A stretch of DNA of 20,024 bases from a virus. Shown here piece by piece: positions 6,827-12,262 of this stretch (the stretch's first letter is position 1; each line of letters begins with the position of its first letter). The stretch spans positions 1 through 20,024 of IMG/VR virus record IMGVR_UViG_3300045995_000205, one strand, 5' to 3'. The translations under genes were made by a program, and so were the position numbers. The notes beneath the pieces are model-generated. The model was not told the DNA's origin. It saw nothing but the letters and a program-made list of their open reading frames with translations, and searched no databases.

Positions 6827-6843
6827 GCCCAAAAGTGGGATTA
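6824..6843. promoter_or_regulatory. Repressor operator OL2
   Basis: The site AAAGCCCAAAAGTGGGATTA shares the right half-site TGGGATTA exactly with OL1 and has a degenerate left arm (AAAGCCCA). Its centre is 22 bases from the centre of OL1, about two helical turns, so two repressor dimers could bind side by side on the same face. It overlaps the -35 of the leftward promoter. Confidence 0.7.
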
Positions 6844-6890
6844 CAGCAAAATATTTTTTAGGTGTTAACCCTAAGCCCTTAATGCAGGCG

Positions 6891-6916
6891 TAAAAAAGCC
6901 GCCTCGGTGGGCGGCT
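6891..6916 (-). terminator. Rho-independent terminator after the signal-peptide gene
   Basis: On the minus strand a 7-bp stem (AGCCGCC / GGCGGCT) with a 6-base loop is followed by a run of six T. It lies 21 bases beyond the stop of the 6937-7200 gene and just upstream of the leftward early promoter. It would stop lysogenic transcription coming from the repressor side before it enters the lytic operon. Confidence 0.85.
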
Positions 6917-6936
6917 GGCGGGAAACGATATGACGG

Positions 6937-7200
6937 TTACTTTTTCAGGCTTTGGTCGTAGCACACGCGCAGTGCTACTCGAACGCCCATTTCGGTCGGG
7001 GCTTTGGCTGCCTCAAGGCGACATTTTTGCCATCTTGCCTCTTCAGCCTTCGTGAGTGGAGGGGGAGAAATTTGCTTGCAATTCACTGCCTGCTCGGGGG
7101 TCACTGTGTTTGTGTACTCTTCGCCGCATCGGTAAATCTTGTCGTCAGCTGCAAGGGCAATGGTCGGCAGGATGCAAACAATCAAAAGCAACTTTTTCAT
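6937..7200 (-). CDS. Small exported protein in the rex position (candidate lysogenic conversion or exclusion gene)
   Basis: An 87-residue precursor with a clear Sec signal peptide: MKK, a hydrophobic core LLLIVCILPTIALA, and a probable cleavage after ALA near residue 17. The mature part has Cys residues (KIYRCGEEYTN, AVNCKQI, WQKCRLEAAK, RVCYDQ), consistent with periplasmic disulfides, and the first of these resembles DUF4124-like small exported proteins. AGGAAAG precedes the ATG. It points the same way as the repressor gene and has its own terminator, so it could be made in the lysogen. That place matches lambda rex and is typical for superinfection-exclusion or conversion genes. The function itself cannot be read from the sequence. 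Confidence 0.75.
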   Translation of the reverse strand: MKKLLLIVCILPTIALAADDKIYRCGEEYTNTVTPEQAVNCKQISPPPLTKAEEARWQKCRLEAAKAPTEMGVRVALRVCYDQSLKK

Positions 7201-7382
7201 ATCTTTCCTGGTTTAAATCAGATCTGGCGATTCAACTGGTTGATTGATGCCTCACCTTGCTTAAAGTCAATCTTTCTTAAAACTTACAATATATCCACAG
7301 GATTTACACAGGATATGTCCCCACTGGGGTCTTGTGCGTCCGCTTTTTCACTGATTAAATAGACAGTAAATCAAGGAGGAAA
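7201..7382. other. Intergenic region with an 11-bp-spaced direct repeat and AT-rich tract
   Basis: A 182-base gap. CACAGGAT occurs twice, at 7297-7304 and 7308-7315, one helical turn apart, inside a larger inverted pair ATATCC (7291-7296) and GGATAT (7311-7316). ATATCCACA there is one mismatch from a DnaA box. Such phasing suggests a protein-binding site; which protein is unknown. A possible rightward promoter, TTGTGC (7332-7337) and TTAAAT (7355-7360) with 17-base spacing, leads into the 7383 reading frame. No further gene is evident. Confidence 0.45.
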
Positions 7383-7622
7383 ATGAAAACAATTATTTCG
7401 GTTGTATGCGTTGAGCCAGGCCAAGCTGATGCTGCACACAAGACGGCGTCCGTTATGTCTTCACTCGGCGTGAAGTTGCTGGTTTTTTCAGACCGGCAAC
7501 TGATGGAGAATTGGATTTTTGGCGCTCATTCCATTCCTGGGCTATGCGTGAAACGGCTATCAGCATCTGCGTTTTTGTCGACTCGTCCGAGTCTGGAACC
7601 TGATCGACAAGTAGCGCAATAG
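7383..7622 (+). CDS. Possible small protein antisense to the repressor 3' end (79 aa)
   Basis: A plus-strand frame with a near-perfect ribosome site AAGGAGG 3 bases before its ATG. The first 23 codons (MKTIISVVCVEPGQADAAHK) do not overlap any other gene; the rest runs opposite the last 170 bases of the repressor gene. The N-terminus is hydrophobic but lacks a convincing signal or membrane helix. The C-terminal half mirrors repressor codons and may be under little selection. Either it is a real short gene or an antisense transcript that dampens repressor, or the ribosome site is fortuitous. No family recognised. Confidence 0.4.
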   Translation: MKTIISVVCVEPGQADAAHKTASVMSSLGVKLLVFSDRQLMENWIFGAHSIPGLCVKRLSASAFLSTRPSLEPDRQVAQ

Positions 7623-7914
7623 ATTGCGCCAGATGGCTGTGAACTCTTCTATGTTCCTCTGCGGACAACACTAAACCATTGTCCATTGCCCCTGGTTCAA
7701 AGTCCGGGTGCAATAGCTGCCACGGCTCAATGCCGAACACCTCGGCTAGCGGCTCCAGTTTGTCTATCCCTAAGTCAACCTCGCACCTGGTGATCCGATC
7801 CAAAGTACCCCTGGATGGAGCGCCTTTGCTGACGAGCTGATCCAAATTTTTTAAAGTCGGACTGGCCTTCCTCAGTTTGTTGAAGTTTTGGGAGAGAACT
7901 TCGCGCAAAGTCAT
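7453..7914 (-). CDS. Phage repressor (CI position), XRE-type HTH without S24 protease domain
   Basis: A 153-residue DNA-binding protein expected to hold the lysogenic state. Residues about 5-70 form an HTH of the XRE kind: FNKLRKASPTLKNLDQLVSK, GAPSRGTLDRITR, then LGIDKLEPLAEVFGIEPWQL. The remaining 80 residues are helical (AEEHRRVHSHLAQSIALLVD) and may dimerise. There is no S24 self-cleavage domain with its Ser/Lys pair, so RecA-stimulated autocleavage seems unlikely. The frame is open to 7998, but the ATG at 7914 is preferred because the earlier starts lie within the operators. Divergent from the cro-like gene, it would bind the four palindromes at 6802-6843 and 7936-7978. Confidence 0.85.
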   Translation of the reverse strand: MTLREVLSQNFNKLRKASPTLKNLDQLVSKGAPSRGTLDRITRCEVDLGIDKLEPLAEVFGIEPWQLLHPDFEPGAMDNGLVLSAEEHRRVHSHLAQSIALLVDQVPDSDESTKTQMLIAVSRIAQEWNERQKSNSPSVAGLKKPATSRRVKT

Positions 7915-7935
7915 GGGGAAAGTCTGCCAGAATTT

Positions 7936-7955
7936 AAATCCCATCCATGGGCTTG
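7936..7955. promoter_or_regulatory. Repressor operator OR-type, repressor-proximal
   Basis: The site AAATCCCATCCATGGGCTTG has arms AAATCCCA and TGGGCTTG around a 4-base spacer, the same layout as the leftward operators. Read on the other strand, its arms resemble OL2. It lies just upstream of a TTTAAAT -10-like element for the repressor gene and next to the second operator (centres 23 bases apart). Confidence 0.65.
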
Positions 7956-7982
7956 CATCATTCCCAAATTTGGGATTAGAAT
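7953..7982 (+). promoter_or_regulatory. Candidate rightward early promoter (pR analogue)
   Basis: TTGCAT (7953-7958) and TAGAAT (7977-7982) are separated by 18 bases; the -10 matches sigma70 at 5 of 6 positions. The operator at 7959-7978 fills the spacer, as on the leftward side. The predicted transcription start, about 7 bases past the -10, falls on or next to the ATG at 7989, so the first gene may be translated from a leaderless message. Confidence 0.6.
7959..7978. promoter_or_regulatory. Repressor operator OR-type, cro-proximal
   Basis: The site CATTCCCAAATTTGGGATTA carries the exact half-site TGGGATTA seen twice on the leftward side and a perfect 14-base core palindrome TCCCAAATTTGGGA (7962-7975). 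It sits in the spacer of the rightward promoter. Confidence 0.8.
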
Positions 7983-7988
7983 GCGCCC

Positions 7989-8219
7989 ATGGAACCAATC
8001 ATCGACTATCTGAAGCGTAGGCTTCAAGAATCTGGACCGGGTCTCTGGGAGCCAATTGCACTGGAGTGTGGGATTGCAAAAACGCTTCCACGCAAGATTG
8101 CATATTCCGATCGGGAGAACCCGGGCGTACAAACCATCCAGCCGCTGCTTGATTTTTTCCAGGCGGTTGATCGTGGAGATAGGCAGCTTCCCGAGCTGAT
8201 CGAGAAGGCAGTCGCCTAA
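7989..8219 (+). CDS. Cro-like regulator, first gene of the early-right operon (76 aa)
   Basis: A 76-residue protein in the cro position, divergent from the repressor. A small HTH is visible: LWEPIALECGIAKTLPRKIA, then a linker with the usual charged turn (SDRENPGV) and a final helix QTIQPLLDFFQAV, as in short phage Cro-type regulators. It would bind the same operators and favour lytic growth, by analogy with lambda. The start is fixed at 7989: a stop codon lies four codons upstream in frame. No Shine-Dalgarno sequence is evident, and the predicted promoter places transcription start at the ATG, suggesting leaderless translation. Confidence 0.75.
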   Translation: MEPIIDYLKRRLQESGPGLWEPIALECGIAKTLPRKIAYSDRENPGVQTIQPLLDFFQAVDRGDRQLPELIEKAVA

Positions 8220-8222
8220 ATT

Positions 8223-8441
8223 ATGGCCAACGAAAAGACCGAGCTCCGTGGACTGGCGCCTACCGAGCTCGTTCAGGCACTTGACGCCATCGCTCACGCA
8301 GAGGGTCTGGATCGCAATGCATACGTCATTGCGGTGCTCGATGCCCATGTGAAGTTGATTTGCCATAAGCAAACTTTAGTTGCGCGAATGTTGCGGGGCA
8401 ATCCATACCTAACGGGCGCGCCGGGTAGCACAACGGAATGA
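8223..8441 (+). CDS. Ribbon-helix-helix (Arc/MetJ-like) regulator
   Basis: A 72-residue protein with the Arc-type layout: a short strand ELRGLAPTELVQALDAIAHA, then EGLDRNAYVIAVLDAHVKLI. The pattern of hydrophobic residues and the Asp-Arg-Asn turn before the second helix are characteristic of this fold, which binds DNA as a dimer through its beta ribbon. It begins 3 bases after the cro-like gene and overlaps the following gene by 4 bases, so it belongs to the immediate early-right transcript. In the lambda order this is the cII position; there is no sequence similarity to CII visible. Target operator unknown. Confidence 0.75.
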   Translation: MANEKTELRGLAPTELVQALDAIAHAEGLDRNAYVIAVLDAHVKLICHKQTLVARMLRGNPYLTGAPGSTTE

Positions 8442-8671
8442 CGTTCGATGCCGCACATACGTGGCCGGATGGCACACCGCGATCCACCAACACCGCCTTC
8501 ACCTGGCGTAAGGAACCTGAGCCAGTACGGCAGCCGACCACTCACGAGCTGCGCCTGGAGAAGCAGCGCATCTACGAGCGCCAGCGATCTGCAAAGAAAT
8601 CTGCATTGCGCGTCAACCGTGAAGCATCCCTAGCCGCATTTGTTCCAAGTTCCACGAGGGCACCACGATGA
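8438..8671 (+). CDS. Small basic hypothetical protein (77 aa)
   Basis: Function unknown. The N-terminal part (TWPDGTPRSTNTAFTWRKEP) looks extended, and the middle is a basic charged helix (HELRLEKQRIYERQRSAKKS). Arginine and lysine together are high, so nucleic-acid contact is possible. It is coupled on both sides by ATGA overlaps to the ribbon-helix-helix gene and the antirepressor-like gene, which is the best evidence that it is translated. Confidence 0.65.
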   Translation: MTFDAAHTWPDGTPRSTNTAFTWRKEPEPVRQPTTHELRLEKQRIYERQRSAKKSALRVNREASLAAFVPSSTRAPR

Positions 8672-9408
8672 ACATTCAAATCGCAAATCAACAAGTGACC
8701 ATGACCAGCCTGGATCTGGTGGACTTCATTAATTCCACTGAGGAGCGCGAAAGCGAGCTTCGGCATGACCACTTCATGGCAAAGGTGCCGAAAGTTCTTG
8801 GGGAGGGTGCCCCAAAATTTCGGGACACCCACGTCAATCCACAGAACGGTCAGTCTTACCCAATTTACCGGCTTCCTAAACGCGAGGCTTGCCTGATGGC
8901 CATGAGCTACAGCTACGACCTGCAGGCCAAGGTGTACGACCGAATGACCGAGCTGGAGAGTCAAGCAGCTAAGCCGGCCGAACTTAGTCGTATGGATCTG
9001 ATCAAGCTGGCCATGGAAGCCGAGCAGGAACGCCTGGTTCTGGTTGAGAAGGTCGAAGTGCAGCAGCTGCTGATCGAATCACAGGCTCCGAAGGCCGCAT
9101 TTTTTGACACCGTGGCCACAGCCGCCAACTGCCAGAGCTTTGAGCAGACCGCCAAGGTTTGCCAGACAGGGAGAAACCGCCTCATTCGCTACTTGCGCGA
9201 GCGCCGCATCCTCAAGCACGACAACCTACCGTATCAGCACTACATCGATGCTGGCTACTTCAAGGTAATTGAGACATCAAGCTATGTGAATGGGCAGCCC
9301 AGGAACTTCACCAGTACCAAGGTAACAGGCAAAGGGCTCACCTGGATCCAGTCGAACGGCTACCACTTGCCACCTAGCGGCCAACAGCAGATTGGAACCA
9401 TGCAATGA
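8668..9408 (+). CDS. Rha/ANT antirepressor-like regulatory protein
   Basis: A 246-residue two-domain phage regulator. Residues 1-100 match the Rha domain: TSLDLVDFINSTEERESELR, HDHFMAKVPKVLG, FRDTHVNPQNGQSYPIYRLP, then a helix ending MTELESQ. A coiled-coil linker (ELSRMDLIKLAMEAEQERL) leads to an ANT/KilA-C type domain from about residue 135: KAAFFDTVATAANCQSFEQ, TGRNRLIRYLRERRIL, KGLTWIQSNGY. Proteins with these modules act as antirepressors or host-interference regulators in other phages. Coupled by ATGA overlaps to both neighbours. Confidence 0.88.
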   Translation: MNIQIANQQVTMTSLDLVDFINSTEERESELRHDHFMAKVPKVLGEGAPKFRDTHVNPQNGQSYPIYRLPKREACLMAMSYSYDLQAKVYDRMTELESQAAKPAELSRMDLIKLAMEAEQERLVLVEKVEVQQLLIESQAPKAAFFDTVATAANCQSFEQTAKVCQTGRNRLIRYLRERRILKHDNLPYQHYIDAGYFKVIETSSYVNGQPRNFTSTKVTGKGLTWIQSNGYHLPPSGQQQIGTMQ

Positions 9409-9722
9409 AAATATATCTTGCAGGGCCGATGACTGGCCATAAAGACCTGAACTTTCCGGCATTTAACGCAGCCGCAAATGTTTTGCGAGAACTCGGCTAC
9501 AGGGTGATCAACCCGGCCGAGCTCAACAAGGACCCCACAACTCCATGGGCCGAGTGCATGAAGCTGGACATCAAGTACCTGGTCGACTGCGACATGCTGG
9601 TGCTGATGGAGGGCTGGGAAACTTCGCGCGGCGCATCCCTTGAGCACCACATTGCCATGTCACTTGGCCTTCAAGTTCAGAAGCTTGCAGCGTTCATTTT
9701 TGCGCACCGGCTGGTCGCATAA
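9405..9722 (+). CDS. DUF4406 protein, nucleoside 2-deoxyribosyltransferase-like
   Basis: A 105-residue protein opening with MKIYLAGPMTGHKDLNFPAF, the hallmark of DUF4406, a Rossmann-like fold related to nucleoside 2-deoxyribosyltransferases. Further conserved parts are GYRVINPAEL, the MKLDIKYLVDCDMLVLMEGW segment, and SRGASLEHHIAMSLGL, where Glu would be the likely catalytic or ligand residue. Its role in phages is unclear; nucleotide salvage or DNA modification have been suggested from the fold alone. It starts within the stop of the antirepressor-like gene. Confidence 0.85.
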   Translation: MKIYLAGPMTGHKDLNFPAFNAAANVLRELGYRVINPAELNKDPTTPWAECMKLDIKYLVDCDMLVLMEGWETSRGASLEHHIAMSLGLQVQKLAAFIFAHRLVA

Positions 9723-9733
9723 AGGGGCCGCAA

Positions 9734-10525
9734 ATGAGCGACAAAAAAACTGATACCTGGATGCCACTGTGGATTGGATCCTACTTGGCAGACACCATGG
9801 ATCTGACAACGATCCAGCACGGCGCATATTTCCTTTTGCTTATGGCCTATTGGCGCAAGCGCTCACCGCTTCCGGACAACGATGACCAGCTGCGCAGCAT
9901 TGCGAAGCTCGATAAGTCGGAGTGGAAAAAGATGCGCCCAGTGCTATGCGCCTTCTTCAAAGTAGGAGATGGAGTCTGGTGGCACAAGCGCGTTGAGCAG
10001 GAAATGAGCAATGCAAATGCACGCCAGGATGCGGCTACACGCAAAGCAAAAGCAGCCGCAGACAAACGCTGGAGCAAACCTTCAAGCAATGCTCCAAGCA
10101 TGCCACAAGCATTTCTTGAGGATATGCATGATGAATGCCCTACACCATCACCTACACCTAAAGGTATTAATAAACCTACTTTTGTAGCTAAAGATGTGTG
10201 TGTGGGTATTCCGCCGCACACACACTTTTCGGACGAATTCAAAACCGCCGCAAAAGCCCGCCCGGACATTGACGCCGAGGCTGTTTGGGAAAATTTCAAC
10301 GACCACTATCCGCCCGAAAAGCGCACGTTGCACAGGTGGAAAACCTGGCTTTCCAACGAGCAGGCGCCGAAAAATTCAGGTGCTGCGCCAAGCGTTTTAG
10401 ATCCCGATAGCCGGGCATCCGTCGAGGCGTTGGCCCTGTCAAAAGGCATGAAACCGTGGGACCAATGCTCCGAGCAATGGCACACCTACAAAGCCCGAGT
10501 CCGTGGCCAGGCGGTGGCAGCATGA
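9734..10525 (+). CDS. DUF1376 replication-initiation-type protein (lambda O position)
   Basis: A 263-residue protein. Residues 5-95 form the DUF1376 winged-helix domain (WMPLWIGSYLADTMDLTTIQ, GAYFLLLMAYWRK, then WWHKRVEQEM), found in phage replication initiators and primosomal DnaT-like proteins. A basic helix (ARQDAATRKAKAAADKRW) and a proline-rich linker follow. The C-terminal part (AEAVWENFNDHYPPEKRTLH, then WKTWLSNE) resembles the DnaT/PriB-interacting region of similar proteins. Between the antirepressor and nin genes it sits where lambda O does. The DNA of the linker (10162-10225) contains AT-rich and inverted repeats that may be the replication origin. No separate helicase gene is in view. 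Confidence 0.8.
   Translation: MSDKKTDTWMPLWIGSYLADTMDLTTIQHGAYFLLLMAYWRKRSPLPDNDDQLRSIAKLDKSEWKKMRPVLCAFFKVGDGVWWHKRVEQEMSNANARQDAATRKAKAAADKRWSKPSSNAPSMPQAFLEDMHDECPTPSPTPKGINKPTFVAKDVCVGIPPHTHFSDEFKTAAKARPDIDAEAVWENFNDHYPPEKRTLHRWKTWLSNEQAPKNSGAAPSVLDPDSRASVEALALSKGMKPWDQCSEQWHTYKARVRGQAVAA
10162..10225. repeat. Cluster of inverted repeats inside the replication gene, possible origin
   Basis: Three inverted repeats lie in a row within the linker-coding part of the DUF1376 gene: AGGT/ACCT around an AT-rich centre (10162-10177), CTAC-TTTT-GTAG (10176-10187), and a perfect 9-bp GTGTGTGTG/CACACACAC stem (10196-10204 with 10217-10225). The surrounding bases are much more AT-rich than the rest of the gene. 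In lambda the origin lies inside gene O, so this is the natural place to look; no iterons comparable to lambda's are visible. Confidence 0.4.
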
Positions 10526-10821
10526 CCCGCACCTACGCTCTGCAAATGCTGCTCGAGCACGGACCACTCACATGGCCGGAAATTCTGGAGATCACCGGAT
10601 GGAGGACAAAGATCGCGGCCAGCGCACTGCGCCGCCTGTGCCACATGGGATCCGTGATGCGTGTGCCGCAGTGGCGCCAAACCTGCGGACATGGAATCTC
10701 ACGGAAGCAGAAAACCGCCTACGCACTGTCATCGTCCAGCACTACGCATGGGTCGCAACTTTTGACCGGGAATATGCCGAGGCTGAATACCGACGAGTCA
10801 GGGGGCTTATGCCATGGCTGA
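10522..10821 (+). CDS. Winged-helix DNA-binding protein (99 aa)
   Basis: The ATG at 10522 shares ATGA with the stop of the replication gene. The first 75 residues look like a small winged-helix domain: TYALQMLLEHGPLTWPEILE, ITGWRTKIAASALRRLCHMG, then a wing ending KQKTAYALSS. Small proteins of this type are common beside replication genes of proteobacterial phages. The last 25 residues are low in hydrophobics and unlike a fold. From about 10599 a second frame also looks coding, so this gene's tail is probably shaped by the overlapping gene. The frame is open upstream to 10456, but that lies inside the previous gene. Confidence 0.7.
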   Translation: MTRTYALQMLLEHGPLTWPEILEITGWRTKIAASALRRLCHMGSVMRVPQWRQTCGHGISRKQKTAYALSSSSTTHGSQLLTGNMPRLNTDESGGLCHG

Positions 10822-10829
10822 AACTGTGA
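10599..10829 (+). CDS. Overlapping small gene in a second frame (about 76 aa)
   Basis: A +2-shifted frame that overlaps the winged-helix gene for most of its length. Its last 45 residues look like genuine protein (NLTEAENRLRTVIVQHYAWV, then FDREYAEAEYRRVRGLMPWL), with balanced codon choice and helix periodicity, better than the other frame in the same DNA. The ATG at 10599 has GGAG 9 bases upstream; a GTG at 10671 would give a 52-residue version that keeps the protein-like part. The stop overlaps the ninB start by 16 bases. Function unknown. Confidence 0.55.
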   Translation: MEDKDRGQRTAPPVPHGIRDACAAVAPNLRTWNLTEAENRLRTVIVQHYAWVATFDREYAEAEYRRVRGLMPWLKL

Positions 10830-11281
10830 GCTTCGCCCTACAGACCTATTTCATCAATCCGGATCAGGCGAAGGCCTGCATTACGCAACAGATTGCGCCG
10901 TTCTGCCGATCCATGTGGGACCAGGGCATCGAGCGGCTGACAGTCACCGTTGAGCCAGAAGACGATGCCAAGACCGTCCAGCAGGGCAGATTCTTATGGG
11001 GTGTGGTCTACACCGAGATCGCAGAGCAGGCCAAGGTGGACGGCATCCGGTACACCACCGATGCCTGGCACAACCTGTTCAAGCGCATGTACCTACCCAG
11101 GAAAAAGAAGGTCGAGCGCATTGCCGGCCGCAAGCGTCCCGTGGTTTCCACCACTCTCGGATCGACCAAAGGCATGAAGGTCAAGCCCATGTCGAAGTAC
11201 ATCGAGCAGGTCATTTTTTATGCTTCGACCGAGTTGGGTGTGCAGTTCAGCGCGACAAGCTGGGAGACATACCGGCCATGA
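10814..11281 (+). CDS. ninB: NinB-like recombination mediator
   Basis: A 155-residue protein matching phage NinB (lambda Orf), which binds single-stranded DNA and SSB and helps load recombination proteins. Recognisable parts are LTVTVEPEDDAKTVQQGRFL with WGVVYTEIAEQAKVDGIRYT, then the conserved DAWHNLFKRMYLP and TLGSTKGMKVKPMSKYIEQV near the C-terminus. Length is close to that of lambda Orf (146 aa). The stop overlaps ninG as ATGA, preserving the lambda nin order. Confidence 0.88.
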   Translation: MAETVSFALQTYFINPDQAKACITQQIAPFCRSMWDQGIERLTVTVEPEDDAKTVQQGRFLWGVVYTEIAEQAKVDGIRYTTDAWHNLFKRMYLPRKKKVERIAGRKRPVVSTTLGSTKGMKVKPMSKYIEQVIFYASTELGVQFSATSWETYRP

Positions 11282-11823
11282 AGTCTTGCAAACACTGCGG
11301 ATCCTGCTTTATTCCTGCCAGGCCGCTGCAGTCGGTGTGCAGCCCAATATGTGCATCTAGGCTGGTCAAGGCTGCGAAAAAGGAAAACTCCGAGCGGGAC
11401 AAAGCACGTAAAGAAAAGATCAAGACCATTCCCCAACTTATCCGCGAGGCTCAATTTGCATTTAATGCTTACATCAGACAACGTGATCATCTACGACCCT
11501 GCATTTGCTGTGGAAGGACTGAAAGCATGGGCTATGGCTTGTCAGCGCATGGCTGGGATGCAGGCCACTACAGATCCACTGGAAGTGCCTCCCACCTCAG
11601 ATTCAACGAAGACAACACACACCGCCAGCTCGTCATCTGCAACAGACACGGAGCAGGCCGGGCAGTCGATTACAGGATCGGACTGATCTCAAGGATTGGT
11701 CTGGCGCGAGTCGAAGCGCTGGAACATGACAACCAGGTGCACAAGTGGGAAGCAGACGAACTCAGGGCCATTAAAGCCAAGTACCGGGAAAAGCTTAAAG
11801 AATTGGAAAAGGTGAACGCATGA
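11278..11823 (+). CDS. ninG: NinG (Rap-like) recombination endonuclease family protein
   Basis: A 181-residue member of the NinG family, whose lambda version (Rap) cleaves branched recombination intermediates. The N-terminal zinc-finger-like motif is CKHCG ... CSPIC, followed by a basic coiled coil (KAAKKENSERDKARKEKIK) and the diagnostic core LRPCICCGR ... GWDAGHYRSTGSASHLRFNE. In the next block most relatives have a CxxC-type pair, as I recall it (QCxxCNRH); here it reads HRQLVICNRHGAG, so the first cysteine appears replaced by leucine. The frame is open far upstream, but the ATG at 11278 fits the ATGA overlap with ninB. Confidence 0.9.
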   Translation: MKSCKHCGSCFIPARPLQSVCSPICASRLVKAAKKENSERDKARKEKIKTIPQLIREAQFAFNAYIRQRDHLRPCICCGRTESMGYGLSAHGWDAGHYRSTGSASHLRFNEDNTHRQLVICNRHGAGRAVDYRIGLISRIGLARVEALEHDNQVHKWEADELRAIKAKYREKLKELEKVNA

Positions 11824-12197
11824 TGAATGACAGCTATGAAATCCTGAATTCAATGCTTTGTGACTGGCACCGGTGGGCCCGGGGTTATCAGCACGTTGGC
11901 GGAATCAACACCTCGCCCATGTTCCGTGAATGCAAGAACGGCCGGCAATGGGACACGGTGTCTGAAATCATCGACTCTGACATCGAGCACACCCGCATGG
12001 CCGCGGTGGATCACCTGATCATGGGTCTGCTGGATGTGTATCGCACCGCATTGCAGATCCAGGCACGCAACCTTTGCACAGGTCGGAATGTGTGGAACTC
12101 GGCCAGGCTGCCGCAAGATCCAATCGAACGCCAGATGATCCTGGTGAAGGCGAGGGCGGCTCTGACCGTTCAATTGCAGGGTGCGGGGATCTTGTGA
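11820..12197 (+). CDS. Putative late-gene antiterminator (Q position), 125 aa
   Basis: A 125-residue protein that is the last gene before the late promoter, the position of lambda Q. The sequence is helical and includes LCDWHRWARGYQHVGG, HTRMAAVDHLIMGLLDVYRT and ARNLCTGRNVWNSARLPQDP. I recall related proteins at the same place in betaproteobacterial phages, usually annotated hypothetical or antitermination-like. There is no visible sequence similarity to lambda Q. Support for the role comes from context: a sigma70 promoter starts 6 bases after the stop and is followed at once by a terminator. Two in-frame ATG codons stand at the start; 11820 overlaps the ninG stop. Confidence 0.7.
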   Translation: MMNDSYEILNSMLCDWHRWARGYQHVGGINTSPMFRECKNGRQWDTVSEIIDSDIEHTRMAAVDHLIMGLLDVYRTALQIQARNLCTGRNVWNSARLPQDPIERQMILVKARAALTVQLQGAGIL

Positions 12198-12203
12198 AAA
12201 GTG

Positions 12204-12232
12204 TTGACGAAACAAAAAAAAACGGTTCTAAT
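12204..12232 (+). promoter_or_regulatory. Late promoter (pR' analogue)
   Basis: TTGACG (12204-12209) and TCTAAT (12227-12232) are spaced by 17 bases; five of six bases match the consensus in each element. The spacer carries an A-tract, and the position just after the Q-like gene is that of lambda pR'. Transcription would begin near 12239. Confidence 0.8.
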
Positions 12233-12262
12233 TTTCGCAGGTGGATAACTGCCTCTAAAAAT

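Noticed and set aside
12240-12249. A near DnaA box just after the late promoter
   Set aside because: A single site with a mismatch at a conserved position; expected by chance in 20 kb.
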